DNA of 64,000 nucleotides. Source: Mucilaginibacter boryungensis (GTDB lineage: Bacteria; Bacteroidota; Bacteroidia; Sphingobacteriales; Sphingobacteriaceae). Below, piece by piece: positions 42,417 to 52,400 of this stretch. The DNA is taken from positions 1,550,001-1,614,000 of the forward strand of contig NZ_JADFFM010000001.1 of NCBI RefSeq assembly GCF_015221995.1, in the 5' to 3' direction. The notes below the pieces were generated by a model that saw only the letters and a program-made list of their open reading frames with translations, was not told where the DNA came from and did not search any database. Within the stretch, counting starts at the first letter, position 1. The number at the start of each line of letters is the position of its first letter. The position numbers and the translations under genes were made by a program.

Positions 42417-43067
42417 CTATAGTTTTGAAAAATTAGTTAAGAGGGTTTCCCCGTATATGCCGGATTTCTCCGGATGAAATTGTACCCCATAGAAATTATC
42501 CCGCCAAATTGATGCCGAAAATTTCAAACTATAATCTGTTGAGGCTAAAGTATATTGGTTATTATATTTGATATAATAGGAATGTACGAAATAAAAATGT
42601 GTATCTGCCGGAATATCTTTAAACAGCGGGTTATCCTTCTCGGCATGCACGCGGTTCCAGCCGGTGTGTGGCACCTTATAGTTGGCGCTGTCGCTGAATT
42701 TTAGTGTTTTAACCGGGATGATATTAAGCAGGTCAGCATCACCTTCTTCGGAATGGGCAGTAAGCAACTGCATGCCCACACAAATACCCAGCGTGGGTTT
42801 TTTCAGGTCTTGGATATCGGGCACCAGCCCTGTTTGCTGCAACTTGCTCATAGCAGCCCCCGCATGGCCAACGCCGGGGATGATATAACGATCGTACAGG
42901 TCAAAATCCTCCGGTTTTTCAATCATACCGTAGCTAATCCCCAGCCGGTTAAGCGCCGAAGTTAAAGAGAAAATATTACCCGCTCCGTATTGAACTATAC
43001 CTATAGCCCCCCAGCCCCCTGAAGAAGGAGTAGAAGCATTATAGGTATTTGAGTTATTGTTGTCCAT
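42417..43067 (-). CDS. hisH: HisH: imidazole glycerol phosphate synthase, glutaminase subunit
   Basis: 216 residues. Class I glutamine amidotransferase: IVQYGAGNIFSL (24-35), Cys nucleophile in LGICVGMQLL and a catalytic His/Glu in VQFHPEKSG. Family members start near residue 22 (IGIVQYGAGN). Here the only usable start codon adds 21 residues, and residues ~15-22 (SSGGWGAI) come from a palindromic repeat (R4) inserted at this junction. The enzyme supplies ammonia to HisF. The hisB stop is 32 bases upstream. Confidence 0.94.
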   Translation of the reverse strand: MDNNNSNTYNASTPSSGGWGAIGIVQYGAGNIFSLTSALNRLGISYGMIEKPEDFDLYDRYIIPGVGHAGAAMSKLQQTGLVPDIQDLKKPTLGICVGMQLLTAHSEEGDADLLNIIPVKTLKFSDSANYKVPHTGWNRVHAEKDNPLFKDIPADTHFYFVHSYYIKYNNQYTLASTDYSLKFSASIWRDNFYGVQFHPEKSGIYGETLLTNFSKL

Positions 43068-43101
43068 TTATTTATTAACTCCCCTTTAGGGTCGGGGGCT
43101 T
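43003..43101. repeat. Palindromic repeat R4 spanning the hisB-hisH junction
   Basis: TAGCCCCCCAGCCCCCTGAA (43004-43023) and CCCCTTTAGGGTCGGGGGCT (43081-43100) are its arms. The first arm is identical over 20 bases to the complement of the copy at 46757-46776 and is read as coding sequence at the 5' end of hisH. Another relative lies at 54980-55008. Confidence 0.8.
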
Positions 43102-44251
43102 ATAAAACCCCCTTAGTGCTTGGTAAAACCATATTGTTCACATCGCGCTTTACGGCCATTTTTATGGCTTTGGCAAAGGCTTTAAATATCGCTTCAATTT
43201 TATGATGCTCGTTCTGTCCTTCAGCTTTGATATTCAGGTTGCACTTAGCGGCATCGCTGAACGATTTAAAGAAATGGTAGAACATCTCTGTCGGCATTTC
43301 GCCCACCTTTTCGCGCTTAAATTCGGCATCCCAAACTATCCAGTTGCGGCCACCAAAGTCAATGGCTACCTGTGCCAGGCAATCGTCCATAGGCAGGCAG
43401 AAACCATAGCGTTCAATACCGCGCTTATCGCCTAATACGGTAGCGAATATCTCGCCTAAGGCAATACCCGTATCTTCAATAGTATGGTGCTCATCAATAT
43501 GCAAGTCACCTTTAGCAGTAATCTCCAGGTCGATGCTACCATGGCGTGCTATCTGATCCAGCATGTGGTCAAAAAAATGCAGACCGGTGCTCACCTTCGC
43601 ATCGCCCTTGCCATCAAGGTTTATCTTAATATCAATATCGGTTTCCTTGGTAGCGCGGCGGTGTTCTGCTTTGCGTTCGCCCACTTTTAAAAACTCGTAT
43701 ATCTGTTGCCAATCGGTAGTTTGCAGGGCTATGGTGTCCTTCAAATCAACTTCAAAATTCTTATCTTCAAACTCTTGACCGCCTAAATTACTGTGATTGT
43801 TTAACCAAATTGCTTTAGCGCCTAAGTTCCTGCCCAGTAACACGTCGTTTTTGCGGTCGCCAATGGTGTATGAGTTTTTGAGATCATACTTCTCCGTATC
43901 AAAATATTGGGTTAATAAAGCTGTGCCTGGTTTACGGGTAGGGGCATTATCCTTGGCAAAAGTACGGTCGACAACTACATTACTGAATTTTACACCCTCG
44001 TTTTCAAAGGTCTTCAGCACGAAGTTTTGCACCGGCCAAAATGTATTTTCAGGGTATGATGTTGTGCCTAAACCATCCTGGTTTGTAACCATTACCAACT
44101 CATAATCCAACTCGGCGGCTATTTTTGGCAGGTATTGCAGGGCTTTTGGGTAAAACTCCAACTTATCAAACGAATCTATCTGCTCATCGGCAGGCTCAGT
44201 GATCAGCGTGCCGTCACGGTCAACAAACAATATGCGTTTCAGGGTATTCAT
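43100..44251 (-). CDS. hisB: HisB: histidinol-phosphatase / imidazoleglycerol-phosphate dehydratase
   Basis: 383 residues. The N-terminal HAD phosphatase has the nucleophile pair in [12 protein letters not shown] (Asp10, Asp12), TNQDG, and a [10 protein letters not shown] loop. The C-terminal IGPD begins around residue 190 ([22 protein letters not shown]) with HHTIEDTG and [11 protein letters not shown] manganese-binding motifs. The fusion carries out two steps, as in enteric bacteria. Its start overlaps the hisC stop (ATGA). Confidence 0.96.
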   Translation of the reverse strand: MNTLKRILFVDRDGTLITEPADEQIDSFDKLEFYPKALQYLPKIAAELDYELVMVTNQDGLGTTSYPENTFWPVQNFVLKTFENEGVKFSNVVVDRTFAKDNAPTRKPGTALLTQYFDTEKYDLKNSYTIGDRKNDVLLGRNLGAKAIWLNNHSNLGGQEFEDKNFEVDLKDTIALQTTDWQQIYEFLKVGERKAEHRRATKETDIDIKINLDGKGDAKVSTGLHFFDHMLDQIARHGSIDLEITAKGDLHIDEHHTIEDTGIALGEIFATVLGDKRGIERYGFCLPMDDCLAQVAIDFGGRNWIVWDAEFKREKVGEMPTEMFYHFFKSFSDAAKCNLNIKAEGQNEHHKIEAIFKAFAKAIKMAVKRDVNNMVLPSTKGVL

Positions 44252-45294
44252 TTATAGTCTTTTAACGTTTCAATTAGTTTGGCATTTTCTTCAGGCGTGC
44301 CAATGGTTATTCGTAATGCCCCTTCGCAAAGTTCAACTTTATTCCGATTGCGTACAATAATACCGTTTTGAACTAAGTAATTGTAAATTCCGTTAGCATC
44401 GGTGGTTTTAACCAGGATGAAATTGGCATCAGATGGATAGATATCCAGTACAAAATCAAGGTTTTTTAGTTGAAGTACCAGTTTATCCCGTTCGGTTAAA
44501 ATCTCTTTTATCCAGGTATTTATCTGGTCTACATTTTGTAAAGCTGCCAAGGCTAAAGCCTGCGATGCCTCATTTATGTTATATGGCGGCTTCACTTTGT
44601 TCATCACCTCTATAATTTCTTCGCTGGCAAAGGCCATGCCTACCCGCAGGCCGGCCAGGCCCCATGCTTTTGATAAGGTTTGCAGCACTACCAAATTGGC
44701 GTACTCAGTCAGTTCCTGTATAAAGCTTTTTTGGCGACTGAAGTTAATGTAGGCTTCATCCACTATCACTAAACCGCTAAAATTTGCCAGCAGGGTTTCT
44801 ATATCCTCGCGGTGCATAGAATTGCCGGTAGGGTTATTAGGCGAACATATCCAGATCAACTTGGTTTTATCATCAATATGCGCGGCAATGGCTTCCAGGT
44901 CTAACTGGTAATCAGCAGTTAAGGGTACACGTCGCAGTTCAATATCGTTGATATTGGCCGATACCTCGTACATGCCATAAGTCGGCGGAACGATGATTAC
45001 ATTATCCACACCAGGGTTGCAAAAGCTGCGGTACAGAATGTCGATAGCTTCATCGCTGCCATTGCCCAAAAATATATTGCGCGGGGGCACGCCCTTTATC
45101 TCGCTCAGGCGCTTTTTAACGGCATACTGCAGCGGATCCGGGTAGCGGTTGTAATTTGTATCCAACGGCGAGCCATAAGCATTCTCGTTGGCATCTAAGT
45201 AAACGCTGGCCTCGCCTTTAAACTCATCCCGTGCGGACGAGTAGGGGGTTAGGTTTTTGATGTTGGAGCGTAATATTTTATTTATGTCGAACAT
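44248..45294 (-). CDS. hisC: HisC: histidinol-phosphate aminotransferase
   Basis: 348 residues from ATG 45294. The open frame extends 29 codons further upstream, but those codons run through an R1 repeat (translated as SAPRNDE), so they are excluded. PLP-binding Lys is in [19 protein letters not shown], with ENAYGSPLD at the start and the [11 protein letters not shown] cofactor loop. It transfers an amino group from glutamate to imidazole acetol phosphate. Confidence 0.96.
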   Translation of the reverse strand: MFDINKILRSNIKNLTPYSSARDEFKGEASVYLDANENAYGSPLDTNYNRYPDPLQYAVKKRLSEIKGVPPRNIFLGNGSDEAIDILYRSFCNPGVDNVIIVPPTYGMYEVSANINDIELRRVPLTADYQLDLEAIAAHIDDKTKLIWICSPNNPTGNSMHREDIETLLANFSGLVIVDEAYINFSRQKSFIQELTEYANLVVLQTLSKAWGLAGLRVGMAFASEEIIEVMNKVKPPYNINEASQALALAALQNVDQINTWIKEILTERDKLVLQLKNLDFVLDIYPSDANFILVKTTDANGIYNYLVQNGIIVRNRNKVELCEGALRITIGTPEENAKLIETLKDYK

Positions 45295-45309
45295 GGTCTT
45301 TAAAGTTTC

Positions 45310-45398
45310 GTCATTGCGAGGAGCGGAGCGACGTGGCAATCCCCGATGTGCAGAGCGGCTCTCCAAGTCGGGGATAACCACGCTGCGCCCGCTATGAC
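45310..45398. repeat. Palindromic repeat R1 between hisD and hisC
   Basis: GTCATTGCGAGGAGCGGAGC and the diverged GCGCCCGCTATGAC arm delimit it; inner arms CCCCGA and TCGGGG pair. It fills most of the 113-bp hisD-hisC gap. Confidence 0.8.
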
Positions 45399-45407
45399 GG
45401 TTATTAA

Positions 45408-46697
45408 TTATTTATTTTCCATCCTCACCGTCACCGCGTTCTTGTGCGCATGCAACCCTTCCATTTCAGCCAGTAATTCTACCGTTGGCCCTATGTTTTG
45501 TATGCCTTCAGGAGTGATATGCTGAAAGGTGATCTTCTTCACAAACGAATCAACCGATACGCCTGAATACGCCCGGGCATAAGCGCTGGTAGGCAGGGTG
45601 TGATTGGTGCCCGATGCATAGTCGCCAACGCTTTCTGGAGTGAGGTTACCCAGGAAAACAGAACCCGCATTTATAATTTGCCCGGTTACCTGCTGCCAGT
45701 TTTCGGTAGCCAATATCAAGTGCTCCGGTGCGTATACATTGTTGAATTGCATGGCCTCATTTAAGTCTTTTACAAGTACCGCATACGAGTTGGCAATGGC
45801 CTGTCCGGCTATCTCAGCACGGGGTAGTACACACAGTTGCTTGTCGACCTCCGCGATCGCATCAGTTATAATTTTACTTGAGGTAGAAACCAAAATCGAC
45901 TGAGAATCAATACCATGTTCTGCCTGAGCTAATAAATCAGCAGCGATATATGACGATTTGGCAGTCGCATCCGCGATCACTAAAACCTCTGAGGGTCCTG
46001 CCGGCATGTCTATCGCAGTGGTCGTTGTCGACTGAATTATCGTCTTAGCCTTGGTGACAAATTGATTCCCCGGCCCAAAGATCTTATCCACTTTGGCGAT
46101 GCTTTCCGTGCCGTACGCCATGGCCGCTACGGCCTGCGCACCACCCGCCAAATAAATACAGTCGATGTTTAGTAGCCCGGCGACATAGGCAATAAAAGCA
46201 TTTACCTTTCCGCTTTTTTGCGGCGGTGAACAAACCACAATTTCATGGCACCCGGCAATGCGCGCGGGGATGCCCAGCATTAAAAAAGTACTCGGCAAAA
46301 CCGCCGAACCACCGGGAATATACAGGCCTACTTTTTCAATAGGCCGGGGCTCACGCCAGCAGGTAACGCCGGACATAGTTTCAACTTTGTCTTCCTGCTT
46401 TACCTGCGTTTGATGAAATTTGTAAATATTGTTGTAAGCTGTTTGTAGTGCTTGTTTTTGCTCATTAGATAGAGTAGCCGCCAGCTCGGCTAATTCATCT
46501 TTATCCAAATACAGTTTATTCAGTTCTACCTTGTCAAACTTTTTAGCGTAGTCAATTAAAGCTGCATCGCCGTGTTGCTGCACATTAGCAATAATGTCTT
46601 CAACCGTAGCGCGTATCTCATTTGCCGGGTCAACATTACGTTGCACCAGTTTAGCTATATCAGCAGCACTTAAATCAGAATAATTGTATGTCTTCAT
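45408..46697 (-). CDS. hisD: HisD: histidinol dehydrogenase
   Basis: 429 residues. The conserved KVGLYIPGGSAVLPSTFLM and the DMPAGPSEVLVIAD, LLAQAEHGIDSQ and the catalytic region YAPEHLILAT with FLGNLTPESVGDYASGTNHTLPT are all complete. It oxidises histidinol to histidine in two NAD-dependent steps with a zinc ion. It is the second gene of the operon, 77 bp after hisG, with an R4 repeat in the gap. Confidence 0.97.
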   Translation of the reverse strand: MKTYNYSDLSAADIAKLVQRNVDPANEIRATVEDIIANVQQHGDAALIDYAKKFDKVELNKLYLDKDELAELAATLSNEQKQALQTAYNNIYKFHQTQVKQEDKVETMSGVTCWREPRPIEKVGLYIPGGSAVLPSTFLMLGIPARIAGCHEIVVCSPPQKSGKVNAFIAYVAGLLNIDCIYLAGGAQAVAAMAYGTESIAKVDKIFGPGNQFVTKAKTIIQSTTTTAIDMPAGPSEVLVIADATAKSSYIAADLLAQAEHGIDSQSILVSTSSKIITDAIAEVDKQLCVLPRAEIAGQAIANSYAVLVKDLNEAMQFNNVYAPEHLILATENWQQVTGQIINAGSVFLGNLTPESVGDYASGTNHTLPTSAYARAYSGVSVDSFVKKITFQHITPEGIQNIGPTVELLAEMEGLHAHKNAVTVRMENK

Positions 46698-46698
46698 A

Positions 46699-46776
46699 AA
46701 GCCCCCTAACCCCCTAAGGAAAATGTTGTTTATAAAGCCACACCCAATTGCTCCCCCTTCAGGGGGCTGGGGGGCT
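46699..46776. repeat. Palindromic repeat R4 between hisG and hisD
   Basis: AGCCCCCTAACCCCCTAAGG on the left and TTCAGGGGGCTGGGGGGCTA on the right are its arms; the right arm overlaps the last bases of hisG and is the 20-base sequence shared with hisH. Confidence 0.8.
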
Positions 46777-47626
46777 AAAGTATGATCTTCTCAATCGGCA
46801 TTACCACAATGCCCTGCGCGCCCGCTTGCTTAAGCTGACTTATCCTATCCCAAAAATCCCTTTCAGGGATAACGGTATGTACCGCAACCCAGCCTTCCTC
46901 GGCCAGTGATACTACCGACGGGCTCTTTACGCCGGGTAATAGCTTAAGTATATCTGTCAAATTTTCTTTAGGCGCGTTTAGTACCACATACTTAGTTTCC
47001 TTGGCACGTAATACCGATTGGATACGTTGTATCAACTCCTGTACCAGTATCTCATTCTCAATGCCTTTGCGGCCAATTAACACGGCTTCGCTGCTCATTA
47101 CATCGCCAAAAGGTTTTAAACCATTGCTTTTTAACGTGCCGCCGGTTGACACCAGGTCGCATATGGCGTCACTCAGACCCAAACCTGGTGATATCTCAAC
47201 CGAACCTGAGATAGTGCGGATATCGGCATTAATGCCATTCTTTTGCAAGAACTTTCCTAAAATAACAGGGTAGGTAGTGGCTATAGAACGGTTGTTCAGA
47301 TCGGTAAGATTTACAATATCCGAATTGTTTGGTACCGCCAGTTTTAACGAGCACTTACCGAAGCCTAATTTTTGCAGGTAGCTAACTATTACTTCAGTTT
47401 CCTGTATTACATTTTCGCCTACAATACCCAGGTCGGCAATGCCATCCTGCACGTATTCCGGGATATCGTCATCGCGCAGAAATAGTATTTCCAATGGGAA
47501 ATTTGATACAGGCGATATAAGCGAGCTTTTGTAATTTTCGAAGTTTAAGCCGCAATTTTTAAGTAATTCAACAGATTTTTCGTTGAGCCGACCCGATTTC
47601 TGGATCGCGATTTTTAGTGTTTTCAA
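46775..47626 (-). CDS. hisG: HisG: ATP phosphoribosyltransferase, long form
   Basis: 283 residues, the long form with a C-terminal regulatory ACT-like domain (about residues 208-283, ENLTDILKLLPGVKSPSVVSLAEEGWVAVHTVI). The catalytic part shows AIQKSGRLNEKSVELLKNCG, the DDIPEYVQDGIADLGIVGENV segment and the PRPP-binding EISPGLGLSDAICDLVSTGGTLKSNGL. The start is TTG at 47626. It commits ATP and PRPP to histidine synthesis and is normally inhibited by histidine. It is preceded by a His-rich leader peptide. Confidence 0.96.
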   Translation of the reverse strand: MKTLKIAIQKSGRLNEKSVELLKNCGLNFENYKSSLISPVSNFPLEILFLRDDDIPEYVQDGIADLGIVGENVIQETEVIVSYLQKLGFGKCSLKLAVPNNSDIVNLTDLNNRSIATTYPVILGKFLQKNGINADIRTISGSVEISPGLGLSDAICDLVSTGGTLKSNGLKPFGDVMSSEAVLIGRKGIENEILVQELIQRIQSVLRAKETKYVVLNAPKENLTDILKLLPGVKSPSVVSLAEEGWVAVHTVIPERDFWDRISQLKQAGAQGIVVMPIEKIIL

Positions 47627-47688
47627 AAGGGATTTGTTTTAGTAAACTATAATTATAAACGGAATTACTTGCTTCACGTAGAAACATA

Positions 47689-47735
47689 CATTATCTGATC
47701 ACCACATGGTGGTGATGGTGCAATGACAGATGATG
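47689..47735 (-). promoter_or_regulatory. Leader hairpin overlapping the His codons
   Basis: On the minus strand, ATCACCAC (47716-47709), loop CAT, GTGGTGAT (47705-47698) form an 8-bp stem. An outer arm CATCATCTG (47735-47727) pairs with CAGATAATG (47697-47689) with one mismatch. All seven His codons are inside. There is no U-tract after it, so it is not a plain terminator. Confidence 0.7.
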
Positions 47736-47753
47736 TAAAAATAAACCGTTCAT
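47691..47753 (-). CDS. hisL: His operon leader peptide
   Basis: A 20-codon frame starting at ATG 47753 and ending at TAA 47693-47691 reads MNGLFLHHLSLHHHHHVVIR. Seven of 20 codons are His (CAT and CAC mixed), five of them consecutive. It lies about 65 bases upstream of hisG, on the same strand, and about 26 bases downstream of a good Bacteroidota promoter. Runs of His codons in a short leader are the classical sensor for histidyl-tRNA supply: ribosome stalling on them changes RNA folding. The RNA here can fold into a hairpin that includes the His run (see 47689-47735). It has no counterpart by sequence to the enteric hisL peptide. The symbol is given by analogy. Confidence 0.85.
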   Translation of the reverse strand: MNGLFLHHLSLHHHHHVVIR

Positions 47754-47779
47754 TATAATATACCTGTAGTGAGGTGCCG

Positions 47780-47809
47780 CAAATATAGGCAGATATTTAT
47801 AAAATCAAA
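47780..47809 (-). promoter_or_regulatory. Promoter of the his operon (Bacteroidota type)
   Basis: On the minus strand TTTG (47809-47806) and TATATTTG (47787-47780) match the -33 and -7 elements of Bacteroidota promoters, with an 18-base spacer. Transcription would begin about 47773, giving a roughly 20-base leader before the leader-peptide ATG. Confidence 0.65.
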
Positions 47810-47913
47810 AGACTAAGGTAAAATAATATACTATTTTGGTAGACAATGTTTTTAGAACATACGAAGAAAACCTTATCCGCGACTCATCAGTAATACAAGT
47901 CTATCATAAAAAC

Positions 47914-47956
47914 AAAAAATCCCCTCCCGCAAAAGCAGGAGAGGATAAAAAAAAAC
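47914..47956 (-). terminator. Terminator of the gltBD operon
   Basis: On the minus strand ATCCTCTCCTGC, TTTT loop and GCGGGAGGGGAT form the stem, followed by TTTTTTGTTTTT. It lies about 45 bases beyond the gltD stop. Confidence 0.85.
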
Positions 47957-48001
47957 TAAAAAAACAAAACCTTATTCAAACGGGCAATAACCCGATGGTA
48001 A

Positions 48002-49483
48002 CTATGCGTAAACCTGCTCAAACACGTTAATTGCGTCTTTACTTTCCAGGTTGGTATGGCCCATTAAAAACTCATCAACTTTACGTGCGCATTCACGGCC
48101 TTCAGAGATGGCCCAAACCACCAGTGATTGCCCGCGGCGCATATCGCCGGCAGCAAATACTTTACTTACGTTAGTGCGGTAAATACCCTCAGTGGCCTTA
48201 ACATTCTTACGCTCATCAAGATCAACGCTTAAGCTTTCCAGCATACCGTCATATTGCGGGTTAACAAAGCCCATAGCTAAAAATACAGCTTGGCAAGGTA
48301 TTTCGCGTTCCGAGCCTTCAACTTCGTTGAACTTAATAGGGCGGCCCATCACATCCAGTTCCCAGCTTACGTCGGTTACTTTTAGCGCGCGCAGGTTGCC
48401 TTGTTCGTCGCCCAAAAATTCTTTGGTATTTACGCCCCAGTGGCGCTCGCAACCTTCTTCATGCGATGAGGTTGTTTTCAGTACCATTGGATACGTTGGC
48501 CATGGCATATTAGTAGTACGTGATGAAGGCGGTTGCATCATCACCTCAAATTGGCGCACAGACTTTGCTTTTTGGCGATTTGACGTGCCCACGCAGTCCG
48601 AACCGGTATCACCACCGCCAATAACTACTACATCTTTACCAGTGGCTAAAATCGGCTCGGCATCAAACGCAATGCTGCTTACGCGTTTGTTTTGTTGCTT
48701 CAAGAAATCCATAGCAAAATGGATACCTTTCAATTCGCGGCCGGGAATAGGCAAATTACGCGGTATGGTAGATCCGCCGGCCAATACCACTGCATCATTA
48801 TTACGCACTAACTCATCGGCGCTTATATCTTTACCAACTTCGGTATTGCATTTAAAGGTGATGCCGTCTTCTTCCATTAGTTTCACACGGCGTTCAACCA
48901 CCCATTTTTCTAGTTTAAAATCGGGGATACCGTAACGCAGTAAGCCACCCGGATTATCGTCACGTTCGTAAACAGTAACGGTGTGGCCCGCCTTATTCAA
49001 TTGTGCGGCGGCAGCCAAACCCGCAGGTCCCGAACCTACTACAGCAACATTTTTACCACTTTTTAAAACAGGAGCGGTAGGCTTAACCATGCCTTTGCTC
49101 CAGGCTATTTCAATAATATGTTTCTCAATTTCCTCAATAGCTACAGGCGGTTTATTGATACCCAGCACACAGGCCGATTCGCAAGGGGCGGGGCATATCC
49201 TGCCGGTAAACTCGGGGAAATTATTTGTTGATGATAATATCTGGTAAGCTTCGTCCCATTTTTTGCGGTACACAGCATCGTTAAACTCGGGTATCACATT
49301 GCCCAGCGGGCAGCCGTTATGGCAAAATGGTATCCCGCAGTTCATGCAGCGTGCCGATTGATGGTTCAGCTTTTCCTCACTGTATAACCCTACAAATTCA
49401 TTGTAGTTATTTACGCGTTCTGCCACAGGCGCTTTTGCTGGCAGTTCGCGGTCAAATTCCTGAAATCCGGTTGCTTTTCCCAT
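48002..49483 (-). CDS. gltD: Glutamate synthase small subunit
   Basis: 493 residues. An N-terminal ferredoxin-like domain with Cys sets in [19 protein letters not shown] and [18 protein letters not shown] carries two 4Fe-4S clusters. Two Rossmann domains follow: FAD-binding [17 protein letters not shown] and NADPH-binding [17 protein letters not shown]. The subunit passes electrons from NADPH to GltB. Its start is four bases after the gltB stop. Confidence 0.97.
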   Translation of the reverse strand: MGKATGFQEFDRELPAKAPVAERVNNYNEFVGLYSEEKLNHQSARCMNCGIPFCHNGCPLGNVIPEFNDAVYRKKWDEAYQILSSTNNFPEFTGRICPAPCESACVLGINKPPVAIEEIEKHIIEIAWSKGMVKPTAPVLKSGKNVAVVGSGPAGLAAAAQLNKAGHTVTVYERDDNPGGLLRYGIPDFKLEKWVVERRVKLMEEDGITFKCNTEVGKDISADELVRNNDAVVLAGGSTIPRNLPIPGRELKGIHFAMDFLKQQNKRVSSIAFDAEPILATGKDVVVIGGGDTGSDCVGTSNRQKAKSVRQFEVMMQPPSSRTTNMPWPTYPMVLKTTSSHEEGCERHWGVNTKEFLGDEQGNLRALKVTDVSWELDVMGRPIKFNEVEGSEREIPCQAVFLAMGFVNPQYDGMLESLSVDLDERKNVKATEGIYRTNVSKVFAAGDMRRGQSLVVWAISEGRECARKVDEFLMGHTNLESKDAINVFEQVYA

Positions 49484-49487
49484 AATA

Positions 49488-52400
49488 TTAATTGGTTGCC
49501 TGATATTGATTTTTTAATAAAACTTTTTTGTATTCCTGCGGGAATACTTTTACAAATTTGGTGAGCGCCACCTGCCATGTATTCAGCAGGTTTTGTGCTA
49601 CCTGGCTGCCTGTTAACTGCACATGTTTGCGTAGCAGCGTTAAAATCTGCTCCTCATCATGCGGCGATAGCGGATCAAGGTCAACCATTTCGCGGTTGCA
49701 GTTTTCGGCAAATGTCCCGTCGGTATCATATACCCAGGCAATACCGCCGCTCATGCCTGCGGCAAAGTTGCGGCCTGTTTTACCTAAAATCAGCGCGCGG
49801 CCACCTGTCATGTATTCGCAACCATGGTCGCCAACACCTTCAACAACGGCTGTAGCACCAGAGTTACGTACGGCAAAGCGTTCGCCTGCCATACCACGGA
49901 TAAATATTTGGCCGCTGGTAGCGCCGTACAATGCTACGTTACCGATGATCATATTTTCCTCAGGAGCAAATTTAGCTTGCGCTGATGGGTAAATAGCCAG
50001 TTGGGCACCCGAAAGGCCTTTGCCTACATAGTCGTTAGCTTCGCCTTCCAGTTCAAAAGATAAACCTTTGGTAGTGAACGCGCCAAAGCTTTGCCCTGCC
50101 GATCCTTTAAATTTATAATTGATGGTGTTGTCCGGCAAAGCGGCTGACCCATATTTTTTAGATATCTCGTTCGATAACAGCGTGCCAATAGTACGGTCGG
50201 TATTTTTAACGTCAAACGATGCAAATACCGGTGTTTTATCTTCCAGCGCTGGTTTGGCCGTCTCCAATAGTTTCCAGTCGATGATATCAGCCATGCCATG
50301 ATCTTGTGTTTCACTGTTATAAAGTGTTACACCACGTGGATTGGTAACCGGGTGAAGGATGCCCGACAGGTCTATCTTTTTAGCTTTCCAGCTTTTAATA
50401 TTATCTCTAACTTTAAGGAACTGCACACGGCCCACCATATCGTTTACGGTACGGAAACCCAGATCGGCCATAATTTCCCTTAATTCCTGGGCAATAAAGT
50501 GGAACAGGTTAACAATATGTTCCGGCTTGCCGCTGAAAAGTTTGCGCAGTTCAGGGTCTTGCGTAGCCACACCTACAGGGCAGGTATTTAAGTGGCACTT
50601 ACGCATCATGATACAACCACCGGCAACAAGGGCAGCAGTAGCCACGCCCCATTCTTCGGCACCCATCAGGGCGGCAATGGCAATATCACGACCAGTTTTT
50701 AACTGACCATCTGTTTGCAATACTACACGGCTACGCAGTTTGTTACGTACCAGTGTTTGGTGTGCCTCAGCCAGGCCAAGTTCCCATGGTAAGCCAGCAT
50801 GTTTGATAGAGCTTATTGGCGAGGCGCCTGTCCCGCCATCATAACCGGCAATCAGGATCACATCGGCATGTGCTTTAGCTACACCGGCAGCAATAGTGCC
50901 TACGCCGGCTTTTGATACCAGTTTAACATTGATACGGGCCGCGCGGTTAGCATTCTTTAAATCGAAGATCAGCTGGGCTAAATCTTCAATGGAATAAATA
51001 TCGTGGTGTGGTGGCGGCGATATCAGACCTACACCCGGGGTAGAGTGACGGGTTTTTGCGATCCAGTCGTCAACTTTATGACCTGGTAATTGGCCACCTT
51101 CACCGGGTTTAGCGCCTTGCGCCATTTTTATCTGTAATTCATCGGCATTAGTAAGGTAGTTTGAAGTAACCCCAAAACGTGCCGAAGCTACCTGCTTAAT
51201 GGCCGAACGCATAGAATCGCCGTTTGGCATTTGTTCGTAGCGTAGTTCATCCTCGCCGCCCTCGCCGGTATTGCTTTTGCCGCCAATGCGGTTCATGGCA
51301 ATAGCCAAAGTGCTGTGCGCCTCGTGCGAGATCGATCCGAACGACATAGCGCCGGTAGCAAAACGTTTCAATATGCTTTCCACCGGTTCAACCTCATCAA
51401 TAGAGATCTGCTCGCGGTGATGCGCGAAATCCAGTAAACCACGGATGGTGTAGTGTTTCTCGGTTTGCTCGTTTATCGCTTTAGCGTATTGCTTATAAAT
51501 TGAATAATCATTAGTACGGGTAGCATGCTGCAGCAAATGCACAGTTTGCGGGTTAAATAAATGGGCTTCGCCGCGGCGTTTCCATTGATAAATACCACCT
51601 TCGGGTAATAGCTTCACATCTTCTTTTGAAGAAGCAGCGAAACCTGCCTGATGTTTGGTCATTACCTCGCGGGCAATTTCATCCAAACCTAAACCTTCAA
51701 TACGGGTAACCGCACCGGTAAAGTATTTGCTTACTACAGCCTCATTCAAGCCCAATATTTCAAATACCTGCGAACCATGGTATGATTGCAGTGTGCTGAT
51801 ACCCATTTTAGAGAAGATTTTCAGCAAGCCATCGTTAACAGCTTTTACATAGTTCTTCAACAGGTATTTTACATCAAGCTCAGTTTCTAAGCTACCGTTG
51901 GCTTTAACCGTTTCAATAGTGGATTGTGCCAGGTATGGGTTAATAGCGCTTGCGCCAAAAGCCAGCAAACAGGCAAAGTGATGTACTTCCCAAACGTCAC
52001 CTGCTTCTACAACCAGGCCAACTGCGCCACGGCGGCCAATGCGGATCAAATGGTGATGCACGGCAGACACTGCTAATAATGATGGGATAGGGGCATGTTC
52101 CGAATCGATAGCACGGTCGGATAAAATCAATACCTCAAAGCCATCTTCAACAGCATCTTCAGCATAACGGCAAAGCCTGGTCAGGGCTTTCTCCATGCTG
52201 CCTGGCTGGCCATCGGCTTTAAAATAAGTTTGCAGTGTTTTAGCATGGAACATGCCGGTATCAATACTGCGCAGTTTCTCCAGCTGATGGTTCTTTAGGA
52301 TAGGATGTTTCAGCATTACACAATGACAATGCATTTTATCTTCGTCAAGTAAATTGCCGTTGTTGCCAATAAAGGCGTTCAGGCTCATTACCAAGCGCTC

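Noticed and set aside
45295..45381. N-terminal extension of HisC
   Set aside because: The extra codons are translation of an R1 repeat and precede the normal MFDINKIL start.
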